In this document: piece by piece, positions 35,385-43,321 of the stretch
Position numbering within the stretch: position 1 is the stretch's first letter
How the letters are laid out: the number at the start of each line of letters is the position of its first letter
Source of the DNA: an uncultured Collinsella sp.
Lineage (GTDB): Bacteria; Actinomycetota; Coriobacteriia; Coriobacteriales; Coriobacteriaceae
Direction of reading: 5' to 3'
Length of the DNA stretch: 64,000 nt
Assembly (NCBI GenBank): GCA_900542085.1
Contig: UQMK01000008.1
Location: 1 to 64,000 of the forward strand
Position numbers and translations under genes: made by a program
The notes under the pieces: generated by a model
What the model was told of the DNA's origin: nothing
The model's input: only the letters and a program-made list of their open reading frames with translations
Database searches by the model: none

Positions 35385-36368
35385 CTAGTTACCCTGTGCG
35401 CCCGAAATGCCGTTTTGCAGAGCGTCCCAGGCATTGGTAGCCATATCGCCCAGATTCTGAGCAGTATCACCCAGGTTTTGTGCCGTATCGCCCAGCTCTT
35501 GCGCCTTGTCTCCCAATTCCTGCGCCTTGTTGCTCAGGTCCTCCAGCATGTTGGAGCTCGAGCTGTCGGTGCCGCTTTGGCCGTCGGACGAGTTGCCCGA
35601 GCTGTTCTTGTGCGTGAGTTGAATTTCAAGGTTACCGTTGTCGTTATAGTAGGCAGAAGTAACAACCCAGTTGGCATCGACGACGGGCGTTGAGCCATCA
35701 TCAGTCAGGACCACGGCATTCGAAAGATCGGCGCCACGCGACTTGAGGAGCTTCTTAGCGTTGGACCAGTACTGCCCCGGGATATCGCCCAGCTCTACTG
35801 CACCTGTCTGGTCGACCTCTGTCTGCTCAGCCGTCGTGCTGGTTGTAGCACCTCGCTTGTTGAGCATGCCCGTCACGATGGCAAACACAACCGACAGCGC
35901 AAAAAAGATCGCCAACACAATGAGGATCTTCTTGATCACGCTCGACGAACGCGACGGCGTCTCTTCCTCGTCCTCACCATACTGCGGGATCGATTTGGGA
36001 TAGTCGCGATAAGGTTGGCGCGCATACGGATCGCGCGACTCATATCGAGGCTGGGCCTGCGCCGTGCGCGGCATATACGTCGTCTGCTGAGGCTGCGGAA
36101 TGGGATTTTGCGGCAGGTTGTCATAAGTGCCTGCCGCCGCATTGCCATACGGGTCCGGCGCCGCATTGCCATACGGATCCTGCGGTGCATAATCAAACGG
36201 ATCCCGCGGTGTATCGCCATAGCCCATAACTCGTGTGGGTTCGGCGGACGCCTGCGTCGTATCGGGGGCAGCATTGCCGGGGTTCGACACAATGCGGGTC
36301 GCATCGGCGCTGCCGCCAGCCTGTGCGGAGCCATATCCGCCCATCACGGTCGTCTTGTCCTGATCCAT
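35385..36368 (-). CDS. Membrane protein with Pro/Tyr-rich head and heptad tail
   Basis: A 327-residue single-pass protein. The cytoplasmic part (about 1-140) is disordered and rich in Pro, Tyr, Asp and Ala with repeats of DPYGNAA. One membrane span (about 146-170, KKILIVLAIFFALSVVFAIV) leads to an extracellular domain (about 185-260) and a tail with five seven-residue repeats of the form AQELGDK/AQNLGDT, predicted coiled coil. No family recognised. The ATG at 36368 has GGAAAGGAAA upstream. Confidence 0.65.
   Translation of the reverse strand: MDQDKTTVMGGYGSAQAGGSADATRIVSNPGNAAPDTTQASAEPTRVMGYGDTPRDPFDYAPQDPYGNAAPDPYGNAAAGTYDNLPQNPIPQPQQTTYMPRTAQAQPRYESRDPYARQPYRDYPKSIPQYGEDEEETPSRSSSVIKKILIVLAIFFALSVVFAIVTGMLNKRGATTSTTAEQTEVDQTGAVELGDIPGQYWSNAKKLLKSRGADLSNAVVLTDDGSTPVVDANWVVTSAYYNDNGNLEIQLTHKNSSGNSSDGQSGTDSSSSNMLEDLSNKAQELGDKAQELGDTAQNLGDTAQNLGDMATNAWDALQNGISGAQGN
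35440..35535 (-). repeat. Five-copy 21-base coding repeat
   Basis: In-frame 21-base units inside the membrane-protein gene encode consecutive AQxLGDx heptads. Copies differ at a few bases, so they are partly diverged. Confidence 0.75.
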
Positions 36369-36491
36369 GCAACGTTTCCTTTCCGTCGCCTGCAAGCATC
36401 AAGTTATCCATGCATTCTACCCGCGCAAAAGCCTAAGATGGGCAATGGCCGTCGGTATCTACAAGACATGCGCGGGCCTAAGGATCAAATA

Positions 36492-36522
36492 GCCCCGCCG
36501 AGCCTGGTGGGCACGACGGGGC
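36492..36522 (-). terminator. Hairpin after fhs, probable terminator
   Basis: On the minus strand GCCCCGTCGTGCC pairs with GGCTCGGCGGGGC (one mismatch, one G-U) around CACCA, then TATTTG. T tract weak. Confidence 0.55.
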
Positions 36523-36547
36523 GGGTAAGCGACTATAGGCAGCAGTC

Positions 36548-38215
36548 TTAGAACAGGCCGGTGATGTTGCCGTCGTTATCGACGTCGATGTTTTCGGCCG
36601 CGGGGACCTTGGGCAGGCCAGGCATTGTCAGAACGCTGCCAGTCAGCGCGACCACAAAGTGGGCACCGGCGGAAACCTTGAGCTCGCGCACGGTGATGCG
36701 GAAGTTCTCGGGAGCGCCCAGTGCCTTGGCGTTGTCGCTAAAGCTGTACTGCGTCTTGGCGACGCACACCGGCAGGTTGCCAAAACCGTTCTCGCGCAGC
36801 TCGGCAAGCTGACGCTTGGCAGCCGGCGTAAAGTCGACGCCGTCGGCGCGGTAAACCTTGGTAGCAACGGCCTCGAGGGCATCGGCAACATCGGCGCCGT
36901 CCTCGTAGGCAAACTTGAGCTCACTCGGCTGTTCAATCAGGCGCATGACCTCATCGGCCAGCTCGAGCGCGCCCTCGCCGCCCTTGGCCCAGACCTCGGA
37001 AAGCTTAACGTTAACGCCGAGCTTCTGGCACTCGGACTCGATGAGGGCGAGTTCAGCCTCGGTATCGGTCGGGAAGCGGTTGATGGCGACTACGCAGGGC
37101 AGACCATAAACGTTCTGGATGTTGTCGACGTGACGCAGCAGGTTGGGCATGCCGGCCTTGAGTGCCTCGAGGTTCTCCTCGTTGAGGTCGGCCTTGGCGA
37201 CGCCACCGTTGTACTTCAGCGCACGGGCGGTGGCGACGACCACGACGGCGCTGGGGCGAACGCCCGTCATACGGCACTTGATGTCGAGGAACTTCTCGGC
37301 ACCCAGATCGGCACCGAAGCCGGCCTCGGTAATGGCAACATCGCCAAAGCGCATCGCCATACGCGTGGCCATGATAGAGTTGCAGCCGTGGGCGATGTTG
37401 GCGAAGGGGCCGCCGTGGACAAACGCGGGCGTGCCCTCGAGCGTTTGCACCAGGTTGGGCTTGAGCGCGTCCTTAAGCAACGCGGCCATGGCACCCTGGG
37501 CCTTAAGGTCGCGGGCACGGACGGGCTCGCCGGCAAAGCTGTAGCCGACGACGATCTCGCCCAGGCGCTCCTTGAGGTCGCTGATACTCGTAGACAGGCA
37601 CAGGATTGCCATGACCTCGGAGGCGACGGTGATATCGAAGCCGTCCTCGCGCGGCACGCCCTGGGCCTTACCGCCAATACCGTCGATGACGTGGCGCAGC
37701 TGACGGTCGTTCATATCGACGACGCGCTTCCAAGTGATGCGTTTAACGTCGATGCCAAGCTGGTTGCCCTGCTGGATGTGGTTATCAAGCATGGCGGCCA
37801 GCAGGTTGTTGGCAGCACCGATGGCATGGAAGTCGCCGGTAAAGTGCAGGTTGATATCCTCCATGGGGATCACCTGAGCCCAGCCGCCGCCGGCAGCACC
37901 GCCCTTAACACCAAAGACGGGGCCGAGCGAAGGCTCGCGCAGGGCCACGGCACTCTTGACGCCGCGACGACGCAGGCCATCGGCCAGACCGATGGTCGTG
38001 GTGGTCTTGCCCTCGCCCGCAGGCGTTGGGTTGATAGCGGTCACGAGGACGAGCTTGGCCTGGTGATCGGTCGGCTCGTTGAGCAGCGAATAGTCGACCT
38101 TAGCCTTGTCGAAGCCGTACGGAATAAGGTGTTTAACGTCGACGCCGGCGTTCTTGGCCACCTCGGTAATAGGCAGCGGCGTGACAGAACGTGCGATTTC
38201 GATGTCAGTAGGCAT
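36548..38215 (-). CDS. fhs: Formate--tetrahydrofolate ligase
   Basis: A 555-residue formyl-THF synthetase that makes 10-formyl-THF from formate, THF and ATP. Clear motifs are the P-loop-like PTPAGEGKTTTTIGL (about 53-67), REPSLGPVFGVKGGAAGGG, FTGDFHAIGAANNLLAA, TEAGFGADLGAEKF and CVVAINRFPTD. Length matches the family. ATG at 38215 follows AAAGGA. With fchA and folD at 23.4-24.8 kb it completes the formate-to-methylene-THF branch. Confidence 0.95.
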   Translation of the reverse strand: MPTDIEIARSVTPLPITEVAKNAGVDVKHLIPYGFDKAKVDYSLLNEPTDHQAKLVLVTAINPTPAGEGKTTTTIGLADGLRRRGVKSAVALREPSLGPVFGVKGGAAGGGWAQVIPMEDINLHFTGDFHAIGAANNLLAAMLDNHIQQGNQLGIDVKRITWKRVVDMNDRQLRHVIDGIGGKAQGVPREDGFDITVASEVMAILCLSTSISDLKERLGEIVVGYSFAGEPVRARDLKAQGAMAALLKDALKPNLVQTLEGTPAFVHGGPFANIAHGCNSIMATRMAMRFGDVAITEAGFGADLGAEKFLDIKCRMTGVRPSAVVVVATARALKYNGGVAKADLNEENLEALKAGMPNLLRHVDNIQNVYGLPCVVAINRFPTDTEAELALIESECQKLGVNVKLSEVWAKGGEGALELADEVMRLIEQPSELKFAYEDGADVADALEAVATKVYRADGVDFTPAAKRQLAELRENGFGNLPVCVAKTQYSFSDNAKALGAPENFRITVRELKVSAGAHFVVALTGSVLTMPGLPKVPAAENIDVDNDGNITGLF

Positions 38216-38359
38216 AGGCGGTCCTTTCGTTACCGAATGAGAAAAAGACCAATTCAGCATAGCACGGGCGCGCAATAGTAAAACACCCGTAACCGATGAA
38301 TGGCGATATGTTTATCCAATGCTCAGCGATAGCTTAACAGCCCGCCAAAACAAAGCGCC

Positions 38360-39427
38360 CTAAATGGTAGGTTCAATCCCCAAGTGCTCAAAGGTGCGAA
38401 GCGTTGCCTGGCGGCCCTGGGGCGTGCGAATCATCAAGCCGCACTGCAGCAGATAGGGCTCATAGACATCCTCGAGCGTTCCCGGGTCCTCGCCCACCGC
38501 GCTGGCAAGCGTTGTCAGGCCCACGGCACGTCCGGAGAACGTCTTAGCGAGTGTCTCCAAAATGCGAATATCCATCCAGTCCAGACCAAGCTCATCGATC
38601 TCGAAGAACTCGAGCGCCTGGCGGCAGATATCGAGCTCGATAGGGCCGTTGCCGCGCACCTGTGCATAATCGCGCACGCGCTTGAGCAGGCGGTTGGCAA
38701 GACGTGGCGTGCCGCGCGAACGCGAGCCGATCTCGAGCGCACTGGGGTGGTCGATCGTCACGCCCAGGATGGACGCCGAGCGCGTCACAATCTGCGCGAG
38801 TTCTTCGACCGTGTAGTAATCCAGGCGATATGAAATGCCAAAGCGGTCGCGCAGCGGGCCAGTCAACATACCCGAGCGGGTCGTTGCCGCCACCAGCGTA
38901 AACTTGGGGATATCCAGGCGAATCGATCGTGCGGCCGGGCCTTTACCGATCACGATATCGAGGGCAAAGTCCTCCATCGCGGGGTACAGGACCTCCTCGA
39001 CCGAACGGTTGAGGCGGTGGATCTCGTCAATAAACAGCACATCACCCGGCTGCAGGTTAGTCAGGATGGCCGCCAGGTCGCCGGTACGCGCAATAGCGGG
39101 TCCGCTCGTCGTCTTGATCTGAGCGCCCAGCTCGTTGGCGATAACGGTGGCCAGCGTGGTCTTGCCCAGGCCCGGAGGACCCGAGAAAATCACGTGGTCG
39201 AGCGTCTCGCCACGGCTCTGCGCCGCTTCGATCAACACGCGCAGGCTCTGCTTGATATGCTCCTGGCCACAGTAGTCGTCCAGGCGCTGGGGGCGCAAAG
39301 TGCGGTCGACATCGAGGTCCTCGGCCGTCAGCTCCGAGCCCACCATGCGCTCGCCGTGCGCCATGGATGCCGCCGGCGAGTTGCCGGGCGTCGCCCACAG
39401 GTCCTGAGAGTCATCGGCTTCCCACAT
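38360..39427 (-). CDS. ruvB: RuvB, Holliday-junction branch-migration motor
   Basis: A hexameric AAA+ ATPase of about 355 residues that drives branch migration with RuvA. Walker A GPPGLGKTTLA, Walker B LFIDEIHRLN, sensor 1 VAATTRSGML, and a winged-helix C-terminus (GLTTLASAVGED...PYLLQCGLMIRTPQGR) are visible. Either ATG at 39427 or GTG at 39430 can be the start; GTG overlaps the ruvA stop as GTGA. Last gene of ruvC-ruvA-ruvB. Confidence 0.97.
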   Translation of the reverse strand: MWEADDSQDLWATPGNSPAASMAHGERMVGSELTAEDLDVDRTLRPQRLDDYCGQEHIKQSLRVLIEAAQSRGETLDHVIFSGPPGLGKTTLATVIANELGAQIKTTSGPAIARTGDLAAILTNLQPGDVLFIDEIHRLNRSVEEVLYPAMEDFALDIVIGKGPAARSIRLDIPKFTLVAATTRSGMLTGPLRDRFGISYRLDYYTVEELAQIVTRSASILGVTIDHPSALEIGSRSRGTPRLANRLLKRVRDYAQVRGNGPIELDICRQALEFFEIDELGLDWMDIRILETLAKTFSGRAVGLTTLASAVGEDPGTLEDVYEPYLLQCGLMIRTPQGRQATLRTFEHLGIEPTI

Positions 39428-40047
39428 CACGCATCCATTCCGAGTCGCTTAAGCGCCGCGCCGAGCAGATCCTCGACACGCATATTCTGCCCATCATACC
39501 CGCTCAGGGCAACATCGGTCTCCTGCGGGCTAAAGCCCATGGAAAGGAGCGCCGCACGGGCGTCGTCGATCGCCGAGGGAGCGGCGGCGGGCACGGGCAT
39601 CGCAACCTGGCCGGGAATCACGTCGACCGGCACAAAGCCCTTGTCCTTGGCAAAGGTGCTCTTGAGCTCCAGGATCAGACGCTGAGCTGTCTTTTTGCCC
39701 ACACCGGGCACCTTGGCCATGCCCTTGTCGTCCTCGGCCATCACCAGCGAATACAGCTGCCCCACGGTATAGGTGGAAAGCACGGCGAGCGCCAAGCGCG
39801 GGCCAACGCCCGAGACAGACACGAGCCGATCGAACATCGTGCGCTCATCCTTAGAGGAAAAACCGAAAAGTGTCATGGCGTCCTCGCGCACCTGCATACG
39901 CGTGTAGAGGCGGACCTCGCCGCCGGGCGTCGGCAACGTGGCCGCAGTGCTGCCCGAGATGCCGAGCTCAAAGCCAACGCCCGACACATCGACGACAGCA
40001 GAGCTCATCGTGGCCTCGACAAGCGTTCCGTGGAGCTGGGAGATCAT
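39427..40047 (-). CDS. ruvA: RuvA, Holliday-junction binding protein
   Basis: A 206-residue RuvA. The OB domain starts MISQLHGTLVEA, two helix-hairpin-helix motifs follow (VSGVGPRLALAVL and VPGVGKKTAQRLILELK), and a flexible linker joins the C-terminal domain that binds RuvB (DARAALLSMGFSPQE). Its ATG overlaps the ruvC stop codon by one base, so the genes are translationally coupled. Confidence 0.96.
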   Translation of the reverse strand: MISQLHGTLVEATMSSAVVDVSGVGFELGISGSTAATLPTPGGEVRLYTRMQVREDAMTLFGFSSKDERTMFDRLVSVSGVGPRLALAVLSTYTVGQLYSLVMAEDDKGMAKVPGVGKKTAQRLILELKSTFAKDKGFVPVDVIPGQVAMPVPAAAPSAIDDARAALLSMGFSPQETDVALSGYDGQNMRVEDLLGAALKRLGMDA

Positions 40048-40568
40048 CAGTATCCGGTTCCTCTCTGTTGATAGAACTCGCCGCCGGTAAGCGCCCGGGT
40101 ACGGCTGAGGTTAACGTGGCAGATGGCGCAGGCCAGGGCATCGGCGGCATGGTCGGGATGCGGGTCGTGATCGAGCTGCGTGAGCGTGCGCACCATGTAG
40201 GCGACCTGCCGCTTATCTGCGGCACCGGTACCCACCACAGCCTGCTTGATCTGCATAGGCGTGTACTCGCCGATCTCGAGCGCGCACTCCGAAAGCGCCA
40301 CGAGCGCGGCACCGCGGGCATGTGCCGTGGGGATTGCCGAGCGGACATTAGCGCCAAAGTAGATGCTCTCGATAGCCGCGGTATCGGGACGGTAGCGTTC
40401 GACGACGCCCTTGAGGTCGCGGGCGATATGCGACAGGCGCACCGCGAGCGGACTGCCTACGCTGGTCTCGATGCAGCCATAGGCACGGCAGCGAACCTCG
40501 CCACGCCGCTCCTCGATAATCCCCCAACCCGTATGAGCCAAACCGGGGTCGATGCCCAAAATAACCAA
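40047..40568 (-). CDS. ruvC: RuvC, Holliday-junction resolvase
   Basis: A 173-residue RuvC endonuclease. The first catalytic Asp is in ILGIDPGLAHTGWG, then AIESIYFG with Glu, and DHAADALACAI with the last acidic pair. Translation likely starts at TTG (40568): it lies five bases after GGGGAGG, and no ATG or GTG fits. First gene of ruvCAB. Confidence 0.95.
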   Translation of the reverse strand: MVILGIDPGLAHTGWGIIEERRGEVRCRAYGCIETSVGSPLAVRLSHIARDLKGVVERYRPDTAAIESIYFGANVRSAIPTAHARGAALVALSECALEIGEYTPMQIKQAVVGTGAADKRQVAYMVRTLTQLDHDPHPDHAADALACAICHVNLSRTRALTGGEFYQQRGTGY

Positions 40569-40705
40569 GCCAACCTCCCCTCGTCTTTTACCAAGCGCAA
40601 GGCAAGGCCCCGCGCACTACTCACGAACGTCTGTTCTAGAATAACACAACGGGGTCAAGATGCTTAGTTGAAGTATCGGGGTTGAGAGCGAATCCCATCC
40701 CCAGT

Positions 40706-42691
40706 TTAGTTCTGCGAGAAGAATGGGAACTGTCGGGGATCAACCGGCGGATGCGGCATCGGGCCACCCTGAGGACCACCTTGCGGTCCGCCCTGGCCGC
40801 CCATCATCTTATCGATGGCGTCCTGAACCTCGCCCTCGAACTTTTTCATTCCCTCGTGTAAACGACGCTGACCGTCTTCAGAGCGCAACTCCTCCATTTG
40901 TTCGGGCGAAATACCCAGTAGCTCGCCCAGCACGCCCATCATCTCGTTTCGCACGCGCTCGCTAGTATCCTCGTCAGCAAAACGGCGCACCTCGGCGCGC
41001 GCCAGCGAATCGACCGTCATACGCTCCTTGCCGTTAAGCCCCAGGTCGGACCACGCGAGCATGTACGGCCAGGAGCGCTCGGCAAACGAACGGGACGAAA
41101 CGATCGGCGCCGTCGGCAACATGCGGCGGGCAGCCTCACCTTGGCGCACGAGCATCAGCAGCAGCGAGCAGGCCTCAGGCTTGCCAGTGGCCATCGGGAT
41201 GTCGTCGAAAGATCGATTGCGGTCCACGTGCGCCTCGAGCGCGCCATCGACCTCACCCGGCTCAAGCCCGCCGAGCAGCTGTGCCGCGCGGTCGAGCATA
41301 TCGACCGGACCGTCGAGCGTCGAGAGCGCCTGCGCCAGCACTCGCTCCATACAATCTTCCACCGCGTTGAGCGTCACGAGCTCTTGGGGCACCACGGCAG
41401 ACGTGCGGTTGCGCACACGCGCCACAAACTCAAGCGCCGACAGGTACACATCGCCAAAGGGCGCGTAATCGCCCTGGTAGCCGCCGCAAAGCGCCGGCGC
41501 CGCCAGCGCGTACTCAGTTTTGGACAGCGGGCTCAGCGCCATCGCACCCAGCTCGAGCGCCGTGTCCTCCAGCATGAGGCCCAGCGTGCGCGAGCGCAGA
41601 CGCTCGGCATCGCCCGCCGACACGTCGCGATCGAGCACACGCGCCGCATCCGGTGCATCGCGCTCGACGGTGCGAATGTGCAGACGCTCGGCGATGGCGC
41701 GGACGGCGGCACAGCGGGCAGCCTCGGCCTCTTCCTGCGCCGGCGTAAAGATACGGTTGCGCCCCAGCACCAGGCCAATCACATTACGCGGGCCCAGAGC
41801 GTCGACGGTCAGCGCCGCCAGCAGGGACGACGGCAAGTCGCCCTCGAGCGCCACCACAGCACGCGACGCACCGTGGGCTCGGGCGTTGTCGCGCACGGCG
41901 AGCACCAGCGCCTGCCACAGCCACTCCTCGGAACGGAACTCGGGCAGTTCGTGATCTTCCAGGGCATCGAGCATCACGCCGCGCTGAATCTCCTGAACCA
42001 GCAGGTTCTCCTCAAAACACGGCGCCTGGGCCACCACGCGACCACAGTCGTCGAGCACAAACGAACCGCCGGTATACACCGACTCGTCATAAGCACCGAC
42101 CGGCGCCATGCAGGCAAACCACACGCTGCGCTTGGATGCGATCTTGCGGTAGGCGCCGCTGCGTACGGCGGCAATGGCAGCAGTCTCGCGGTCGGTCATG
42201 TCAAACGCGTTGAATTGGAAATACGCAATGAGGTCAACACCGGTCGGCAACATCTCGAGCTCGCGGTCCAAGTCAAAAATCACGGCGATGCGCACGCCGT
42301 CCACGTCGAACACCGGCGGCGCCCAACGCGTGTCGTTGTTCTCGCCACGCTGCAGGGCAATGCTCGAACGCGCCGGCACCACATGACCGTCCTTGAGCAT
42401 CATGTAGTCGAGCAGCGGCTGGCCCTCAAACGAAACCGCCGCGGGCACGATGCAGATCATGTCAAGCTCCTGGATACGCTCGGCAACACCAGTCAAGCCG
42501 GCAAGCATGTCGTGCTCAAAGTCGGCAGTGCCCACCAGGCCCCCGGGCATGGCGCCCATAAAGAGCGGAGCCGGAACGCACAGCACGCGCGCCCCGCGCT
42601 CGTGGGCCAGACGAGCCTGGTCCTCGATGCGGCCGCAAATGCCCTCAATATCACCCAGGCGCATATCGATCTGTGCAAGCGCGAGCTTCAT
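40706..42691 (-). CDS. Degenerate NadE-like protein (nitrilase + NAD-synthase folds)
   Basis: A 661-residue protein laid out like glutamine-dependent NAD synthetase: an N-terminal nitrilase-like domain (about 1-250) and a PP-loop ATP-pyrophosphatase domain (about 265-580), then a Gly/Pro/Gln-rich tail. Both active sites look altered. The nitrilase glutamate region reads LCVPAPLFMG, and the cysteine region reads IAVIFDLDREL where ICEDxW is expected. The PP-loop SGGxDS reads LEGDLPSS at about 278-285. It is therefore probably not an NAD synthetase, or is a pseudoenzyme with a regulatory role. Reading frame intact. Starts MKLALAQIDMRLG after GGAAAGGG. Confidence 0.7.
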   Translation of the reverse strand: MKLALAQIDMRLGDIEGICGRIEDQARLAHERGARVLCVPAPLFMGAMPGGLVGTADFEHDMLAGLTGVAERIQELDMICIVPAAVSFEGQPLLDYMMLKDGHVVPARSSIALQRGENNDTRWAPPVFDVDGVRIAVIFDLDRELEMLPTGVDLIAYFQFNAFDMTDRETAAIAAVRSGAYRKIASKRSVWFACMAPVGAYDESVYTGGSFVLDDCGRVVAQAPCFEENLLVQEIQRGVMLDALEDHELPEFRSEEWLWQALVLAVRDNARAHGASRAVVALEGDLPSSLLAALTVDALGPRNVIGLVLGRNRIFTPAQEEAEAARCAAVRAIAERLHIRTVERDAPDAARVLDRDVSAGDAERLRSRTLGLMLEDTALELGAMALSPLSKTEYALAAPALCGGYQGDYAPFGDVYLSALEFVARVRNRTSAVVPQELVTLNAVEDCMERVLAQALSTLDGPVDMLDRAAQLLGGLEPGEVDGALEAHVDRNRSFDDIPMATGKPEACSLLLMLVRQGEAARRMLPTAPIVSSRSFAERSWPYMLAWSDLGLNGKERMTVDSLARAEVRRFADEDTSERVRNEMMGVLGELLGISPEQMEELRSEDGQRRLHEGMKKFEGEVQDAIDKMMGGQGGPQGGPQGGPMPHPPVDPRQFPFFSQN

Positions 42692-42808
42692 GGCTCAGCC
42701 CTTTCCGTCGTAAACCATCGAAATCGTAGTAAAAGCGCCGGCCGCATAATGCAGTCGGCGCTCGCATGTGCATATGCTAGCTATGATACCCCGAGCGGGG
42801 GCGCGCTC

Positions 42809-43171
42809 CTAGAACGTCGCGGACCACAGCCCGTGCAGGTTGCAGTAGGCATAGACGGTACCGGTCTTGGAACCGCCGGCAAAAAACGTCGCGGGCTTCA
42901 TGCCGGGCTCAAGATAATGGACCTCTAAGCGGCCCTCGGCCTCAAGGGCGATCCACTCAATATAGTGCTCGGGCAGGCTGGGGTGCTCGACCGAGCCAAC
43001 GCGTGCGCGAATCACGTGACCGTCGCGCTCGGTCTCGACAACAGGCACGTGCTTCTCGTGCGCCGCGTCCTCAGTGTTTGCGGTCAGTTCCGTGCAACCG
43101 GCAGGGGTTGCAACGTCGTTGCCAAGGGCGGCAATGAGCTTACCGTCGGGGTCCTTAAAGAATTTCGCCAT
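42809..43171 (-). CDS. Superoxide reductase, desulfoferrodoxin-type without centre I
   Basis: A 120-residue superoxide reductase, which reduces superoxide to hydrogen peroxide in anaerobes. The centre II iron ligands are present: His41 (EKHVPV with the conserved Lys40), His63 and His69 (EHPSLPEHYIEW), Cys110 and His113 (YCNLHGLW). The N-terminal 38 residues lack the four-cysteine rubredoxin-like centre of desulfoferrodoxin. ATG at 43171 has AAGGAG six bases upstream. Confidence 0.9.
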   Translation of the reverse strand: MAKFFKDPDGKLIAALGNDVATPAGCTELTANTEDAAHEKHVPVVETERDGHVIRARVGSVEHPSLPEHYIEWIALEAEGRLEVHYLEPGMKPATFFAGGSKTGTVYAYCNLHGLWSATF

Positions 43172-43321
43172 GATGTTCTCCTTTGCTGACGTGCAAATGT
43201 TCTTGATGGTTCTTATGCCCAAAGGCAGACAAACCATCCACGGCATTGCAAATGAACACATAACGGGCGGGGACGATGGGGCAGCGCGCGCTATCCGCCC
43301 TGACGGCCCCGCCCGAGCGGG

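Noticed and set aside
36659..38278. 539-codon frame opposite fhs
   Set aside because: fhs on the minus strand is unmistakable; the antisense product has no family features.
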